This document shows, piece by piece, positions 35,651-49,010 of a stretch of 64,000 nucleotides of DNA. The stretch is from Ancistrus triradiatus. Its lineage: Eukaryota > Chordata > Actinopteri > Siluriformes > Loricariidae. The stretch's first letter is position 1, and each line of letters begins with the position of its first letter. The stretch covers positions 434,001-498,000 of the forward strand of contig JAJAGP010000049.1 of NCBI GenBank assembly GCA_025084515.1. Reading direction: 5' to 3'. The notes under the pieces are model-generated. The model did no database searches. It saw only the letters and a list, made by a program, of their open reading frames with translations, and was not told where the DNA came from. Both the position numbers and the translations under genes were made by a program.

Positions 35651-37343
35651 AAAACTAGATGTAACACAAGGTGGTCAGGTTTGCAAAGCAAAACTCTTGC
35701 ATCACAGAAAGGACCTGCAAGAAGTCTGAGGGACACAGAATATTTAATGTTCTGCTCTTCAATTGTCCTAATTCATTATTTAATTTATTTCCTTAATAGA
35801 AAATACATATCTTCAATTAGGTCAAATATATGTCAGTTACACAAAAATCTGACATTCTTCTTCCTCAGTCATAGTAGGATACAGGGTACTTCTGGTATGA
35901 ATAGTCTTTATGAATTGCTACTTAATTTGTCATTATTAAACTCTCATTAAACGCCCCTTCAGAAAGCAACACCACTCTCTATATTAGTCTAAACTAGCAG
36001 AGGTTCTGCATAAAATCTCCACCAAAGCACGTCTCTTTATACAGACATGTTTACTGTTTGTAAATTAAGTCTGTAAGTCTGTAACTGCCTGTGAAGTTTC
36101 TTGCAAGACAGAAAACCAATGAGTCAGAAAGAAACTGAACGCTGAATCTGCTTTCAAACATGCTTCCAGGTTTCACACCAGTGAATCCAAACAAGTTATG
36201 TGGATGGCAGGTTCTGAAAAGGCAAACTCACTTGAGTTTTGCAAAGTTGGCATGTTTCTTGGCAGCACTAGATGCCCCTGTGGTGCCCTTCCCTGGCAAT
36301 GCTGCCAGCGCCCCAAACCTCTGCCTGGTGACTTTGAGCCTGGCCACTAAACTGCTGCGCTTGGCATTGTGTGCTGCCAAGACATGAATCATGAAAAACA
36401 GCCAGACCATTCTGCTTTTACCTGATGACTCTGTACTTAAACCTTGACTCAGATCATGCTGACATGCTAAATAATGATAGACACGTGTATAAAACTCATT
36501 CCAACTGATTCCTTAGATAGATATCAAGTGCAGTGAGAAAGTTGTATCGTGTAGTTTACCATGTTGCAAAAAAAATTGTGAACCTTTTGGTTACCTGAAA
36601 GTCTCCATTAAATATGACTGAAATGGTCTGATCTTCGTCCAGGTTTTAGTTAGATGGAGTTGCTGCTGGAAAATGTTTGTCCTGCAGGACAAGCTGGAAT
36701 CTGAGGCCAGGTTAGAGAAGTCTGGGCTGACCTTCTCAGCCTTTTGCGACCACAACCCAAACCAGGTAAAGTGGATGGAAACTAAGGTGAGACCATCAGT
36801 CTGGTAGGCTGGCTAGCAGTGACTAACTATTGCAATACTGATGGTCTGATCAAGCCAAGGCAAGGTCTAGAAGAACATAGACTGTCTGAATTAGATTATG
36901 CCACTATAATCTCCTTTCATCCTTTTTAATAATGCATTGATTATTAGTTTACAAATACTCTACCCTGAAAACAGCTAAGGACACGACTCCTTATGGAAGA
37001 TCAAGCTGTGTTCTTGCCAGTCAGAAGCCTTAGTTGCTTGGCCAACAGAAGCATAACATCAGCCCTCTGATTCACATTTTGAGAGTTGCTTGCAGGAAAG
37101 GTTGTGTTTGACTTTAAAGCAAAAGCCCTTTTAAGTATCAGCTCTCAAAAATGTCTTCCACTTAATGTCAGTGGCAATTAATAATAAATGAAGCCCACCG
37201 CAAAGTTTAATTTAATTCCAACAAAGACTGGCAGCATATTTGCTGGTGAGATTATTAAACACACACACATACACACATGTCCTGTTGACTGTCTGGATGG
37301 TTAGACTTGAAGTGGAATCTGATTAGTCTAGATGATAACCAAG
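35651..37343. other. Intronic stretch without recognised genes
   Basis: A GC-rich patch at about 36235-36385 is open on both strands (36160-36387 plus, 36228-36410 minus). I do not recognise either peptide; a degraded processed copy of a gene is possible. Otherwise nothing is assignable. Confidence 0.4.
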
Positions 37344-37600
37344 ACATGAGATCCAAAGTATCTCCAGAACCACATGAGATACAAGTTTATCTTAAGAACA
37401 AGAACGAATTTCCAAAACAACATGGGATACTGGAGTATTTCCAGAACAGCATAAGATGCTATTTCCAAAACATGTTTATCTCAAGAAGATTATGAGAAAC
37501 AAGATTATTTGCATAACATCCCTATCTCCAGAACAACATGACATGGAAGAGTATCTCAAAAAACCATAATGCACAAAAGTATCTCCAGAGCATCCTGAGA
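37344..37600. repeat. Degenerate tandem array, unit about 40 bp
   Basis: Six or seven diverged units follow the pattern GTATCTCCAGAACAACATGA then GATAC-AAG. The array is ended by a Tc1-like insertion at a TA within the last GAGATAC. Confidence 0.75.
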
Positions 37601-37602
37601 TA

Positions 37603-37987
37603 CAGTGGGGCAAAAAAGTATTTAGTCAGCCAATGACTGTGCAAGTTCTCCTACTTAGAAAAATGAGAGGGGTCTGTAATTTATCATCATAGCTACACTT
37701 CAACTATGAGAGACAAAATGAGAAAAAAAAATCCAGGAAATCACATTGTAGGATTTTTAAAAAATTTAATTGAAAATTATGGTGGAAAATAAGTATTTGG
37801 TCACCCACAAACAAGCAAGATTTCTGGCTCTCACAGACCTGTAACTTCTTCAAGAATCTCTTCTGTCCTCCACTCGTTACCTGTATTAATGGGACCTGTT
37901 TGACTTAATTATCTGTATAAAAGACACCTGTCCACAGCCTCAAACAGTCAGACTACAAACTCATCCATGGCCAAGACCAAAGAGCTT
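37603..37987 (+). mobile_element. Tc1-like 5' end with truncated transposase start
   Basis: After TA at 37601 the element begins CAGTGGGGCAAAAAAGTATT and runs through a long non-coding leader to ATGGCCAAGACCAAAGAGCT (MAKTKEL), the usual start of this transposase. It breaks off within about seven codons into unrelated DNA. The right end is absent. Confidence 0.85.
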
Positions 37988-38467
37988 GTTGGATGGTTCC
38001 TGATTTGTGTTCCCTCACCACATGAAACAGAAACATGAAACATAATACAGGGGGAAGTTTGCAAAACTACAACAGACAAACCATAAAAAGAGCAACTGGG
38101 AACAAACAGAACAGGAACCAACCAACAAGGTAAGGGAAGACAAGACCCAACAAGGAGGTGAAGAGGAAGGGGGGTTTATATAGGGAAATGGCTCTAATTA
38201 AGCAGCCTGCTATGGAGAGAGAAAGGGGTCAGAAGGGAGCTATGTAGGATGATTTAGCTACCTGGCTGTTTCTGATAATCAGCTCCAAGACATCATAACT
38301 ACAAGAATATTTGCAGGCTTGTTAGTCAGTTCACTTGCTGAAAGCTAGTATTTTATTGGGGTGAGGGCTCTTCTGACTGAAATATATCAGAACTTCACAA
38401 TAAGAGTGCATTCAACATATTGCTTATAAATGATGAAGCATTATAAGCCAGGTTTGTTGTACTTTCA
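37988..38467. other. Unassigned sequence after the truncated transposon
   Basis: A purine-rich stretch (CAGGAACCAACCAACAAG, GAAGAGGAAGGGGGG) follows the break of the Tc1-like 5' end. I cannot assign it. Confidence 0.35.
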
Positions 38468-38662
38468 AGGCCAGTGGTGGGCAGTGGTTAAGTTAGTATA
38501 ATATAGACCACAAAGTTGAGGGTTCACGTTTCAGTATTGACTCTATTTTGGCCTTGAGCAAGGAACTTAACCCCTGACAGCTCGGCTCCCACACGTTGTA
38601 AGATTATATCAGGTCTAAGTTGCTCTGGATAAGTGTGGCTGCTAAATGTTGAAAATGTAAAT
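38468..38662 (+). repeat. tRNA-derived SINE, family A (diverged)
   Basis: GTGGTGGGCAGTGGTTAAGT (A box), GAGGGTTCACG (B box), CTTGAGCAAGGAACTTAACC (arm) and TCTGGATAAGTGTGGCTGCT with AAATG (tail) are all recognisable. Confidence 0.75.
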
Positions 38663-41600
38663 GTTTCCATATAGAATATAATTCAGCATTTGATTGCTGC
38701 ATGCAGATCTGATGAGAGCAACCAATAATACTTTAAGGCCTTTGGACTGATGTCTGCCATGTGGAGGAATGAGATCCTGAACATGCAAGGAATGCATGAA
38801 GTATATCTGCCGAGAGAATCCGAGGAAACCTTTGTTTATTATTAGTGCGATTCTCAGTTTGATGTGATTGCAGAATGAATGGAGCAATGCTAACTTGCAG
38901 AAGCCCAACCTTCTCAAAACAAAACCAATATTTAATCAAAGGAGCTCATCAGTGCTGCTTGTATACATGCAAATCCAGTAAGGATAACGATTAACAAATG
39001 TGCTAAAAATCAAGTTGTGAGCCCTGTTCAAACCTGTGATGCATAAAACATGCTGATGCTGAAACTAATATCTTTTCTTCTTGGCACTAGACGTATGTCC
39101 TGCAGATGTTGGTGACTCTGGACATATTTCATTTAAAAGGCGTCAAAGCACACAGCTTTTGATTACCTTCTTGTCTTTGGGGAGACAACAGAGAGGATAT
39201 CGTCTGACAGACCTAGCGTTATTCCATCCAAAACGGATTCTTAAGATGCTGGAAACCAATATCTTTTGGGAGCTAGCGTTAGCAGGATCGAGATGAGGTG
39301 AGCACTAGTCAAAAGACTAAGCTGCCAGAATGGCATTGCTGAAAGTTTTATGAACTGCAAAGCACAAGCTGTGAAAGTCATAGCCAGTCAAGGTTTTCCT
39401 TAATGAATTTAAATATAATTATTATCAATGATTATCAATACTGATACGCACACGCCTGGGTAAATTTAGCATACTGGCTTGTTTGGAAATAATACCCCCA
39501 GACCTTGACTTATGCAAAAATTCTTCATTTACACAATAGAACACGAGACGGAGTGTCTTATCACTAATAACATCACGGCTATGATTTAGATGCAGGCATG
39601 AGCCAAAGGCGAGTGCCGTAGACAACCACAGCCACTTGACCTGGAGTTTTCTGTTGTTTTTATACAACAATTTTTTTCTTACAGCAACTAAAGAAACAAA
39701 ATAAATCAAAGAATCCCTGAGCTTCATACTGAATATGCTTTAATATTGACAGTACCTTCTGCCAAAAAGCTGTCCACTACGATGTGTTGTTACTATGCAA
39801 TGGTAACAAGTTCCTAACCTCCAGTATCACACCATGCTGCAAACATCAGTTCAAAAAAGTGTAAATAAGTGAAGATTAAAGGAAAAAGGACTAAAACAAA
39901 AAAACAAATGAAGAATTAAACTATAGAATGATTTAGTTTAGTTATTTATTAGGGTAATTCCTGTATTTATACTGTATTTGTCATATGCTTGTGTATATAA
40001 AGCTTATCGTTACTTAGAGATACCATTTCTATGAGAAATAAACTGTATTGCTATGACAAATTTCATATGAGCACTTCTCAACCATTCAGATTAGGAACTA
40101 GCTGTTGTATAAACCCCAGAAGTGTTTTCTGACAGGATTGCTGTTGCTATTAAGCCGAGGGAAGGTATCACCAAGTATTATGTCTAGGAAACTTATTATT
40201 TATAAATATGACCTATTTCAGTGTGCCACTGTGCAAGGCATTCACAATCTCTAAGCCCACATTCACACTGCAGGTAAACGTGGCCCAGTTCTGATTTTTT
40301 TTCCTCATATATGGCACAGATTTTTCTTTCGTAGCAGTGGGAACAGCAAAAACGCATTCGGTCAGGCTGAATCAGGATGTTGACTGAAATGGACGTTGAC
40401 CGGACATTGCCTTAGTCACATAGTCATTTTAGGTTACTTTCCCATGGAATACTATACTTTAGAATAACAGTGCTTTATTTTAAACAATAATTTTACAACA
40501 CAATATGAAACCCTTTAGTACAGTACAGTACAAATACACTTACCCTGCATCCTTTACATTTATTCCTTTTTCATGTATTCTTCAGTATCTCTAACATTAC
40601 TTTGGGCACGTTTTGGAGCCATGATGTACATATAAAGGGTGTTTTCACAAGAAAACTGCAGGCAGACGGTACATAACATGAGTGACACACTCGCTTTTTT
40701 ATTTAATGGAAATTCACAATAATTATGGAAAATACAGTAATGTACATATTAAGCAATTAACACAGGAATCTGCTATAATTATTAAGCAAAATATAGTAAT
40801 TAGATTTCATTACAATACTGTATATTGTACGATCATCTTTTAAGCCGTGCTGCACAGTCTTTGATAAAAAGACAGATTTTTAGCTCCTATTTTATTTTCT
40901 TATAATTTTTAAGACCTTGGCTGGTAAAGCGGACGGATTTTTATCAGATGGATGTTAAACGGCGCATACCTGTGCTGAAACCTGCTACTTATCTGATATC
41001 TGAGTTGTCTGCATTGGCAGTTTGGAATTCAGGTGACTTTTATGCCGACAGGTCCAGTGCACTGCAAGAATCCCCACCTGTTTGAAAAGCCTTGCGATAT
41101 CCCAGGGCTCTCCTTGGAGAAGCATCACGGAGCCTGGCATGAGAACATAATGAATGGCTTTGCAAAACTCACGGATAATCAAACAAACTGAGGAGGATGC
41201 CAAATAGGTTAGCCAGCATGCAGCAACGCACTCCCATTTCCACCCAGTAAAATTCAATTCCTTCTCACTTTTTAGCGACATGAACTGTGTCCTGCTTTGC
41301 AGTTCTCAAAGAAAGCCAGATACATCTACAGTCAAATGATGCCTTTGATATTGCGAAGTTTTCAATTAGTTCTGTGTTTTTAAAGCCGCCCATGATGTGG
41401 TCGCCACTCTGGGCTCTGGAAATACACACAGACAATTGTGTTTCCAAAAGAAACCATAATGACTCCCCTGAAAGCACCAAAATCTAGGGCCTCTATTGCT
41501 TCCTTGTCCTCATTATTATGGGTCTGAGAATTCAAATCACCATTAACCATTAACTTTCCATTAACCTGAGCAGTGTAGATTAGCCGTCACTAACTATAAT

Positions 41601-44248
41601 GTAAAGTAATAAATGATCAAATAATAAATACGATTTGACGAGTAGGCTTTTACCTGCACTTTCCATCAGAACAGCTCTGATCATGGTGACTTCACTTATT
41701 TCGTTTAGTATGTAGTCGCTAGATGGTTGATCATAGGTTGTGATGTAAGAAGAAATACACTCCAAATAAGCAGTGTTCGACATTTTACAATGACATTTAC
41801 TGACCAGCGTATTCAGAAACTGCTGGTAATTGGATGCGCTGTCAGCACGCAGGTTCAGGATGCAGACCTGAGGTAACCTTTCTGAGCCTGGCTGCGTTAT
41901 ATGGAAATGATCCTGTTAGCGATGTTCTAATATGTTCCTAGCACCTGTAGAGGGAAATTTAATTTTAATGGTACCATCAGTATAACATTTAGTCAAATAA
42001 GTCACTCACATACTTTGGTAGATATGCACCAATGGAAGGCAGTGATTTTCTTCATGATGACCATCCATTCATTTTGTTCATTGTTTCTCCCTATAGTGGA
42101 CACATACACAGAGATTATTTATGAGTTTTTGTGTTGTTCTTGCACTTCTTTCAGCATTGCCTGTCTTGCTTTGCTTTGCAGGTCACTTGCTCCCAGGGAG
42201 AGTTGCAGCAGTGCTCGATTATTTCCATTTGTACACAGTTTGTCTCCAAAACAAATGAATGTCCGATGACCTGCAGCACACTGCTAAAAGTGACGCCGTG
42301 ATCCTTTTCTGTTCTGTTACACTCTTGTTTCATTCGGTATTAGCTTAAAGTACTGAATAATTCTAAAAATGATCCCTCTACCCATCAGGATGAACGGGCT
42401 AATTCCAACAGCTGTGCACAGTACTGGAATGAGGAGTCTTTGGTTGGGTTTAAGTAAGACAGATGCTCTTCATTATGATCCGAAATGAACATCCGCTCAC
42501 CTGCCAAACGCAAGGCAAATTAGCTCCATCCATTTACCGACCACTTCGCCAAGTAACGTCAGTGCTGCTCCTATGAAAACATGACTCGTTATCCAGTTTG
42601 CAACCTGAGGCACGCAACAGATTGCAGATAAAATGCAGCAGTAGCGACAGATTCTTAAAAACTGCTATTCAAATATTATCCCCTACTTAGTAAAGTGATT
42701 TATATTCACAGTGTGCTGCACTTCATCCAATTAAACGTGATTAATGACTAGGTTTAAGGAGAAAAAACACATTTTAAACGGGGTGTAAACTACAATCTTC
42801 GCTCCTGTAGATGTCACAGTACAGTTTGGACTCGATTTGTCCGCCGAATTATCGATGTGATGAGATGTATTAAGACGACTCAGGTTGTGCACTCTAACTT
42901 CAGCTATGTCAGCTGTTTTCTTATATTTTCAGTGAACTACGTGGAATATCGCTATATGCATCGTATCAAAGTATTATGTCCTTTCCAATACCCACCCCTA
43001 CTAATGACACTCTTTATAATGAAACTTGCAGACTCTATCCTCAATATGCTCAGAAACCTTAATTGTCTATCATGATCACAAAACTGATCATGATACGTTA
43101 ACATATTGTCATATTGCCCACCCCTAGGGCGGAGCTCACAACCTCAAAATAAGTAGTGCAGAGCCGTAAGTACTGAGACGCCACAGTCCCTACTATTTAG
43201 TAGTAGTAGTAGTAGCAGATGGTATTTAGTGCTAAACTTAGTGCTGAAAAACACAAACCAGAGGAACACACACTCACGTGGTCATCCAGGGACCAAGAAG
43301 CAATTTTCACTTTCATCACAGCGAGTCCCACTTCCTTAGAATTGGACGGAGAGCGCTAAGCCTTTGGGGAGGTGTGATGTCAGAAACTGACTTCAAAATA
43401 CTCGTCTTTTGCAGCATTCATTTAAGAGATCCATCACGTCCCACCATCACAAGGGTCTGGATTGTCTTTTTGGCTTTGAGTTGTTAGGGGCTCAGTGCTA
43501 GCTGATCGATTAGCATGTGCGTGCTGCAGCGTTTTACGAACAAATGCCCGCGCCTCGTTGAATTTGTCGGGTTTCTGCTGTTGTTTGATGGTGTGAATGA
43601 GGCTCTTTTTTAATGAACTCTTGTGGGGATTGGAAGGTTCTCCATGGACCCTATCTGCGCTGCCACACTGACTGATTTAACTGTAGCTGAATGGGAGGGG
43701 AGGGGCAGCTGTGCTTCTGATCCTGACGGTGTTGCATTGTTTGCTTTTGTTGCAGTATAATTACAGTTTAAGCTTTGGTGCCCCTCCTGTTGAATTCCCT
43801 GACCGGTTTGGAGTAGAACGTATTGGTGAGCCGTCATATCAGTGTAATGTCATGTTCTACAAGTAGGGGAATGAAGAATTATTGATTGGAGGCCCAGCAA
43901 CGCTCTCAGTTCAAAACAGCTTGAATCGGGCGAGGGTGGGGAGGCGGCCGCGACAGAATCGATACAGGCGTCTCTGTACTGGTTAGTCTGATACCACAGC
44001 TCTTTTTTACATTTTCTAATTGATTTACATTGTCTCCGCTTCTCTCCCTGTCTTTTTCATAATCCATGCTTTGCCGTTCATGTCAGTTCAAGTGAATACA
44101 CTACCAGAGATGCCAATCGGCCAGTGACTGGATTCAGCCTTCAGTCTCCTATAGCCGATTCTGTGCCGGTCACATTTACACAACCACACATGGAATACAT
44201 GCTGATGACACGGAGGTGCTAGATTTCACTTGTGCTTCTAAATAGAGG
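38663..44248. other. Longest stretch without well-defined elements
   Basis: Short open frames give no recognisable proteins. Likely repeat pieces are 40255-40440 (CACATTCACACTGCAGGTAA and GTGGCCCAGTTCTGA, a hAT-like fish repeat) and the 43095-43126 terminus (ATATTGCCCACCCCTAGG). A short TAG run lies at 43197-43215. No host exon was found. Confidence 0.4.
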
Positions 44249-44560
44249 CAGTCCCCTGGTTATGACGCAGGTCCGTTCCAAGAGCATGGTGTAAGTCATT
44301 TTTCATCGTAACGCGATTCTTAACATTAAACAATTTATAAAAATGAAAAAAAGTGAAGAATCCCTTACCATCCGTGGGAGTTTCTCCCTTATTTGAAAGC
44401 TTCAGCACCACAATAGAGGCGCTTCCCAGTACGTACCTAGTACGTACGCTTTCAGTCCGGTACCTATGCGTCATAACTTGGGTTCCGCGTTTTGTATTTA
44501 TTAGAAATAGCATAGTGAGATCAGTATGGCGTAAGATGAGTGCAGCATAACCCGGGGTTT
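44249..44560. mobile_element. Non-autonomous DNA element with inverted ends
   Basis: CAGTCCCCTGGTTATGACGC at the left is matched by the complement of GCAGCATAACCCGGGGTTTG at the right. A TACGTACCTAGTACGTACG palindrome lies in the middle. The element is non-coding. Confidence 0.65.
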
Positions 44561-44920
44561 GTACTACACATGGAGAAAGTAAGCCCCGAATTTAATAACA
44601 CAACTTTCTTTCTTCGACAGTGAAGAAGGTGGTGTTAAAAGAAAAGTCGAACAAAAAAGCCATATGCTGTTATCATCATCGGATTTCTCCCACCTCCACC
44701 GAACCTTTTTCACAAAAAATTTGTCTCGGTTCTTGTCGGATCTCATCGTCTCATCAACTTCTAATGCATATAATGCCTTGTACAGCGTGGGTTTTCTGGG
44801 GGTCTGGAACGGATTCATTCAATTTACATTATTCCTTATGGAAAAAATTTGATACTCATTGTTTTTGGTTCTCCACAAGCCTTCTGGAACCGAGGAACCA
44901 CTGTACTTTGAAAATTACAC
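44561..44920. repeat. Terminal part of an interspersed DNA-element repeat
   Basis: GGAACGGATTCATTCAATTT, ACATTATTCCTTATGGAAAA and GAACCGAGGAACCACTG before TA 44904 are successive blocks of a vertebrate interspersed element that ends in CAGTGGT. The left half (44561-44740) is not clear. Confidence 0.5.
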
Positions 44921-46349
44921 ATCCACACAAGCTCCCTCCGGTACATCCTCGATAATAAGGAACACATCTGGGCTTTTGGGCTCTACTTGGCTAGATGAAG
45001 ACTTTGGAACGGAGCAGTACTGCGTCTGATGATGTTACCCAGGTACAGACAAGAACGCATATTGAGAAACCCCCATTGTGTCATTGCAGCTGTACAAAAA
45101 CATCAGTACCACATCCTTCAGTGACCAAGTCAAGGGCGACAACGGTGTTTGGAACCACTTTTGTACAACTGACCCTCTCTGAAACCTTGGCATTTGTGCT
45201 AGCAGATTTCTATTTAGTCATGAACTCTACCTGGTGCGTGCCAAGAAAGCAGGTAAAAGTTTAGCAGTTCGCTTTCAGATTTCCTGCACAACTTTTTGAC
45301 AATGCCTGAGGCATGGTTGTGTATGAACTGGCAGCCCTTTGGATACGGTTTGTGGTATTGAACACGCACAGAAGTCCTTCTGTTCCCTGAGGAATCCCCA
45401 ACAGGTGCCTCATGTATTATATGGTTAAGCTAGACTTTTGTTATTATATTTCACTGGGGTGTGAGTGGATATCTGAAGTTGGAGTCCTGTCATTTATTTA
45501 CAGGTAAATGTTTTGAAATCTTTTATTCTTGAGCACTTGCTTCCTCCCTCAATTCATTATTCTCTCTCTTTGCCTCTGCGATTCTCCTTCTGTTGGATTC
45601 GAGGGCATTACCTGTGCAGCGAAGCGAGGAGAATTAAATAACACTAAGTGTCGTGGACAAATTGGAACTGGGACAAATAACCCTCTTTAAAGTCGGTTAT
45701 TCAATTTCATCAGGGAGAGATAAGCCCCTGCATTTCCTTTCCTTTTCCACTCCCCATTCCCTGCTGGCTTCATGCTGACATAACATCTTCATTATTTCAA
45801 CATCTTGCCAAGCATTACTCATTAATAATGCCCGTGTAATCTCTCTGGAAACAATTTGTCATCAACCAATACAAGCACCCCATTGTTGACACAGTGTACA
45901 GCGATGACTCAGTGCGCAAGACTCTGTACTATTTGGAAGGTTACTTAGGGTCCGTTGGACCCTAGAGCGAGACCCTTAACTTCCAACTGTTCGGCCCAGT
46001 TGTAAGCTCAATCGTTGTCGATAGGTTACTCCACAGAGGGAAATATTGTTACTCAAAAGTGTCAGGAGAATTATTTGTGTTTCTCACTTAGGTTTCATTT
46101 AAACATCAGCTTTCTCACAGATGTTTCTTCTAAAATGGGCCCAGGAGATATAGCATTAGATAAAAACGAGACAAGATACTTCTGAGATTAAAGGAGTCAA
46201 AGATGAGAATTTGGTTTTCAGACCCATCTTGTCTTCATTTAATCTCTTTCAAGGCTCCATATTTTTCTTTTAACAGGAATTACTCAGTAAAGCAATGGAA
46301 ACCCTAGTGAAATCACTCACAAGTTAAGGACTAAAGCTTTGTAACCCTT
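44921..46349. other. Intronic stretch with a SINE fragment
   Basis: A family A SINE scrap lies at about 45905-46015 (AGCGAGACCCTTAACTTCC). The AT-rich, homopolymer-free sequence at 45600-45880 looks unique and could be conserved non-coding DNA, which is only a guess. Confidence 0.35.
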
Positions 46350-46359
46350 ATTAAACACA

Positions 46360-47066
46360 CAGGGCGCAACGATTAGTCGATTAGTTGGTGACATAGCCAC
46401 GTGTTTCTCAATCTAACTTGGAATGTTTTTACGTTACCGCTTACTGGAGAGTTAACAAAAGTGCGATAGAAGACTCAAGAACAAAATCCTCAGCAGTGTG
46501 GGAGCATGTCAGACTTAACTCTGGAAAAAGGTTGTTAGGTGTACAGTTTGAAAGTCCAACCTTAGCTGGCTCCATGTTGGAGCATCTGAAGAGCAAATAC
46601 GTTGGGCTCACTAAGTGAAGACGATTCATCCCAGTAATGTTAAAGCCGTCCTACTTCATTTTCTCTTTCGAAATGCATGATCTCTTGAATCGTTAACTGA
46701 GTTGGAACGGAGACGCAATTAACTACTATTCATAATGAGCCTGTTCACATTCCAAATAACATTTACAGTTTTAAACATTGCATCGCTGTTTAACATCGAG
46801 GCCACAGATCCGTTTAAATTCAGCGAACGAAGGAGAACTGTTTGTCTTTGCACATCACTGGTATTAAATTTTTATTTTCTTTTGGAAGGTTTATTAGATC
46901 TGTGAATTTTTGAATAAGCTATTCATCTTTATCTTCATTGTTAGTTAACAAATGCATGAAACAACCTCCAGCTAAATGTAAAGGCATAAGCCAAATAATC
47001 AGTTATTCGTTTCAATAAAAGATTAGATTAGATTCGACTATCAAAACAGTCATTTGTCGCAGCACT
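46360..47066 (+). mobile_element. hAT element relic with degraded BED finger
   Basis: The left end CAGGGCGCAACGATTAGTCG and the right end GTCATTTGTCGCAGCACT are imperfect inverted repeats of a known hAT type. Exactly the same ten bases, ATTAAACACA, stand immediately outside on each side (46350-46359 and 47067-47076), which contain the expected 8-bp target duplication. Inside, at about 46480-46610, the + strand reads KSSAVWEHVRLNSG and later SMLEHLKSKYVG, the flanks of a BED zinc finger. The CxxC part is recovered only in a shifted frame, with its second Cys codon turned into a stop. The catalytic part is absent. Confidence 0.85.
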
Positions 47067-47076
47067 ATTAAACACA

Positions 47077-48812
47077 ATCAGTTCAATTAAAACCAACAAC
47101 TGTCCAGTTTTAACTTTTATTCTTGAACATTTTATTTCTTAAACGGACATTTTTTTGCAGACCAAAAACCAGGCTTTCTGAGAATGGAGATGATTTAATT
47201 GATCGAGAATACTACAAAATCGCTGATTTATGACTTCATATATTTGTCAAACATCCAGCAGGTGAATAAAATGGCCCAGATCAAAAAGTAATTCACAAAC
47301 TTGAAGACTCTTAGTCTTTGGATGAGGAATGGTTGAGTTCATAATTCATGTTGAGGCTCATCTTTGTTGTGTTATTTTGGCAAATGTGAGCCCAAGGTGA
47401 GACAGTATTGAGAGCTGTACTCAAGGGGAGGTCTTTATCGGAGATGCATTTGAGCAGCAGGAGACTCCTGCTAAAGTCTCGTTTGTCCTTCCATTTGATC
47501 TCGTTGTTGTTTAGGAAAACTACAGAGATATTAAGGAGATCTCTTTTTTGATTTGCCTTTCTTCTGGGACAGCTAAAGTACATATACTAACATTCATTGT
47601 CGGTCCGACACCATGCTGTCTCTAGAGCAGTACTGACACAGGTTGTGTTAATGTGTAGAACAAGGATAGAATGGCAAAAGAGTGTTTTCATGTTTGGCGT
47701 GGCAAAATGACATTCTTTCAGTTAGACTAGAAAGAACAGTGGTTCCAAATCGTCAGGAACGTGTAGAAATAACTTTGGCTGAAACATTACACGATGTTAG
47801 CCGGCTAGGAAACGACTCCCAACAAGACATGCCTTTCTGCAAGCAGCAGATGAAGGACCAATGGGGATTAGATAATGTTGGAGCGGAGCTGCCCAGAAGA
47901 GACATGCATAAAGCTTGGCAACAGTGAATGAAGCAATTCCATCAGGGTACTTTAGATAACTCTAGCAACACACTCTCTGTCTCTGTCTCTAATTTGCCAG
48001 AGATACTATAACCATATTGTTGAAATGCACTTCATATAGCTGGCAAGAAAACGAATCTTTATTTGTTTATTGCACTTCTGTAACACGTACTGTAAATTGT
48101 TCCTGAGCCAAGCGGGAATTTAATCCATGCCAAAGACTGAGAAATGCCTCGGAAACCCTGCGGAGGGATTGACACACCCTGGACATCTGCTGCTGTGCTC
48201 CAATCCGCTTGAGATAACCCAACTCAAATGGCAGTTCATTAAAACGGGAAAACACAGGGTGGAAGATTGTGTTCGGCTTCGCGGCTGGAGGGATATACAG
48301 TAAGTGTTGATGAATGCCGACGCTTCCCCATAGAACCCAAACGGGATGGGTTGCCCCAGATTATTGCTATTGCACCTCCCAGTGTGCTGGCACAGAATTG
48401 GCATTTTCATTAGCGCTTGTGTTTAGTCTAAGGCTGGTATGGAAAAAACTGGTATATCAGTAATTGACCTTGGATGTAAAGCATTCAGAATAAGTGAAAA
48501 AGCAAAGAATCTCATTTTGTTGCTACTTGTTTGATTCTAGTGACTTTTCTAATACTCTTTTAACCTGATTATTTGATTGTGCAGGACTTTGGTTGACACG
48601 TGCTGTCTTTGAAATGTGCTATATAAATAAACTTGTCTGGTCTACTTGTGTGGAGTTTGGCATGTTCTCAGTTTCTCGATGAAGGATTCCTCCATTTCCT
48701 CCAACATGCCAGTTGGTGGATTATCTGAAATTGGGCGTAGATTGAGTGTGATGCCCAGAAGTGCCCTGAAGAATGCATTCATAATAAAAAAATTGTCACC
48801 TTGCTTGTTTAC
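47077..48812. other. Intronic stretch without recognised genes
   Basis: Frames at 47311-47583 (minus), 47682-47927 (plus) and 48120-48410 (minus) show no known domain. The section looks mostly unique. Confidence 0.4.
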
Positions 48813-49010
48813 AGTGGTAGTAACTTCAGGCTCCTGCAGATGGCATTGCACGAGGATGATTGGGCTCTAAATACCTGCGTGCTATGGGTTCTTGGATCGA
48901 GAAGAGGTGGTACAGTGCAGTGAATGTCTCGTTTGATGTCTGGAATATGGGTCACAATGCAGATGTTAACCACTAGAGAAATGAGTGCCAAAGGCCATAG
49001 TGTGAAGGAA
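48813..49010. repeat. Unassigned dispersed repeat, copy 2 of 2
   Basis: About 198 bases matching 22998-23202 in the same orientation (TGGTAGTAACTTCAGGCTCC to GTGCCAAAGGCCATAGTGTG). The copies differ by small indels in the central part. Confidence 0.75.
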
